From contig CALCVH010000125.1 of NCBI GenBank assembly GCA_937907585.1, positions 1-6,238 of the forward strand: a DNA stretch of 6,238 nucleotides, read 5' to 3'. The notes under the pieces are model-generated. The model had not been told where the DNA came from and did not search any database. It saw only the letters and a program-made list of their open reading frames with translations. Made by a program: the position numbers and the translations under genes. Below, piece after piece: positions 5,335-6,238 of the stretch (position 1 is the first letter of the stretch; each line of letters starts with the position of its first letter). The DNA comes from an uncultured Bacillota bacterium (lineage in GTDB: Bacteria; Bacillota_I; Bacilli_A; Izemoplasmatales; UBA1188).

Positions 5335-6238
5335 AAGGCACCATCACATTTCTAATACTACTTAAATTAAAATTATTTGGATTAAGTGGAAGAATTATTT
5401 CTTTATATCCTATCATATCGTTATCGTGATAAACTAAATCAGATGATTTGACACCATATGATATTATCATTTCGTTGTTATATAAAATAGAGTAATCATT
5501 TACGTGATCATGTCCACAGAATGTCGCAATAGCGCCTATTTCTTTAAATACATTATATGCGCCACTATTGATATATCCTGGACATGAATTTTCTCTCTTT
5601 TCTCCAAACCCTATAGTATTATCTAGTCCATAACTATCATATGCATCATCATATTCCATTAGAGGAATATGGAAGAACATTAGAGACTTAGCGCTATCAT
5701 TCTCTGTTTTATTAATATTTTTAATATGTTCTAATTGATCTTCTTCAATTATTCCATATCCATATCTTATTCCTGTCGCGTGGTAACAACCAGAATCTAT
5801 AACATATAATCTATATAAAGTATCTCCATCTTTATTTAGATTGATATAAAAGTTAGTTAAGCCACTTAAATTATCATCTTTATAATCGATAAAAACTGAA
5901 TTCTTAGCTTTGCCTATTTTTTCGTTTATATAATAATAATCATAATTTCCTTGTTGATCATGATTTCCATGGGTGAAGGTCCATTTAATATTTAAACTAT
6001 CAAAGAATTCTACAAACTTATCAACCATCTTTTTATTAGCGAATAAGAATGAATCTCCAGTAATAACTATTAAATCAGGATTATTCGCATTATCGATCAT
6101 TTTCTTTAGATGTTTTATTTCATATTCATAATCCATTTCAATTCCCCAATGTAAATCAGTCAATTGAATTATTTTAAAGTTTTCTTTATATTCCATATCC
6201 AGTTTATAGTCAGATATAGAATAATCTTTCTTATTACA
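5324..6238 (-). CDS. Calcineurin-like metallophosphoesterase (Dcr2/purple-acid-like branch), 5' end probably outside window
   Basis: This is a dinuclear-metal phosphoesterase with all core motifs in order, numbered from the ATG at 6196: TDLHWG (D14, H16), ITGDS (G47, D48), HGNHD (N78, H79), FFHIPL (H176) and CGHDHVND (G228, H229, H231). The GHDHVND ending and the YGYGIIEEDQLEHI segment resemble the Dcr2/PAP28-type branch. The substrate is unknown. The frame stays open for all 14 codons from 6197 to the window edge, reading CNKKDYSISDYKLD before Met. No Shine-Dalgarno precedes 6196, and this extra sequence looks like the normal lead-in to the first strand (FKIIQLTDLH). I therefore treat the gene as partial, with its true start, and possibly a signal or membrane anchor, beyond the right edge. 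It overlaps the downstream membrane-protein gene by 11 nt. Confidence 0.88.
   Translation of the reverse strand, partial: CNKKDYSISDYKLDMEYKENFKIIQLTDLHWGIEMDYEYEIKHLKKMIDNANNPDLIVITGDSFLFANKKMVDKFVEFFDSLNIKWTFTHGNHDQQGNYDYYYINEKIGKAKNSVFIDYKDDNLSGLTNFYINLNKDGDTLYRLYVIDSGCYHATGIRYGYGIIEEDQLEHIKNINKTENDSAKSLMFFHIPLMEYDDAYDSYGLDNTIGFGEKRENSCPGYINSGAYNVFKEIGAIATFCGHDHVNDYSILYNNEMIISYGVKSSDLVYHDNDMIGYKEIILPLNPNNFNLSSIRNVMVPYEE

Overview
The window is strongly AT-rich, with tightly packed genes, Shine-Dalgarno starts and simple hairpin/T-tract terminators. The gene families (FakA/YloV, short NfeD plus SPFH pair, BspA-type leucine-rich repeats, GNAT) suggest a low-GC Bacillota, perhaps a gut Bacilli or Mollicutes-related lineage; that placement is inference. 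All Trp codons I checked are TGG and all nine visible genes stop with TAA or TAG, so nothing points to UGA recoding. I see no tRNA, rRNA, CRISPR array, insertion sequence or attachment site.

Layout. (1) Positions 1-414 hold the 3' end of a fatty-acid kinase (FakA/YloV) gene, closed by a clear terminator. (2) 540-1340 encodes an unusual protein: an N-terminal J domain, one membrane helix and a C-terminal BspA-like leucine-rich repeat domain. Its promoter region contains an imperfect palindrome. (3) 1405-2795 is an NfeD/SPFH (stomatin, QmcA-like) two-gene operon with its own terminator. (4) 2874-3194 encodes a small MazG-like nucleotide pyrophosphohydrolase. (5) 3273-4459 is a coupled pair: a stand-alone DnaB/RecA-fold ATPase without the N-terminal helicase domain, then a GNAT acetyltransferase whose ATG overlaps the ATPase stop codon. 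(6) 4456-6238, on the minus strand, is a coupled pair: a calcineurin-like metallophosphoesterase whose reading frame runs off the right edge, and an eight-helix membrane protein I do not recognise. The two directions meet tail to tail at 4456-4459, with a terminator hairpin inside the last codons of the membrane protein.

How the genes relate. The NfeD and SPFH proteins very likely act together in a membrane microdomain complex. FakA supplies acyl-phosphate for phospholipid synthesis, and the J-domain protein also sits at the membrane, so the left half leans toward membrane and envelope upkeep. The right half (MazG-like, DnaB-like ATPase, GNAT, phosphoesterase with membrane partner) is a set of accessory genes without an obvious common pathway. 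I cannot show a complete new defence or mobile system. The most unusual items are the J-domain/LRR fusion, the stripped-down DnaB-like ATPase coupled to an acetyltransferase, and the phosphoesterase/membrane-protein pair.
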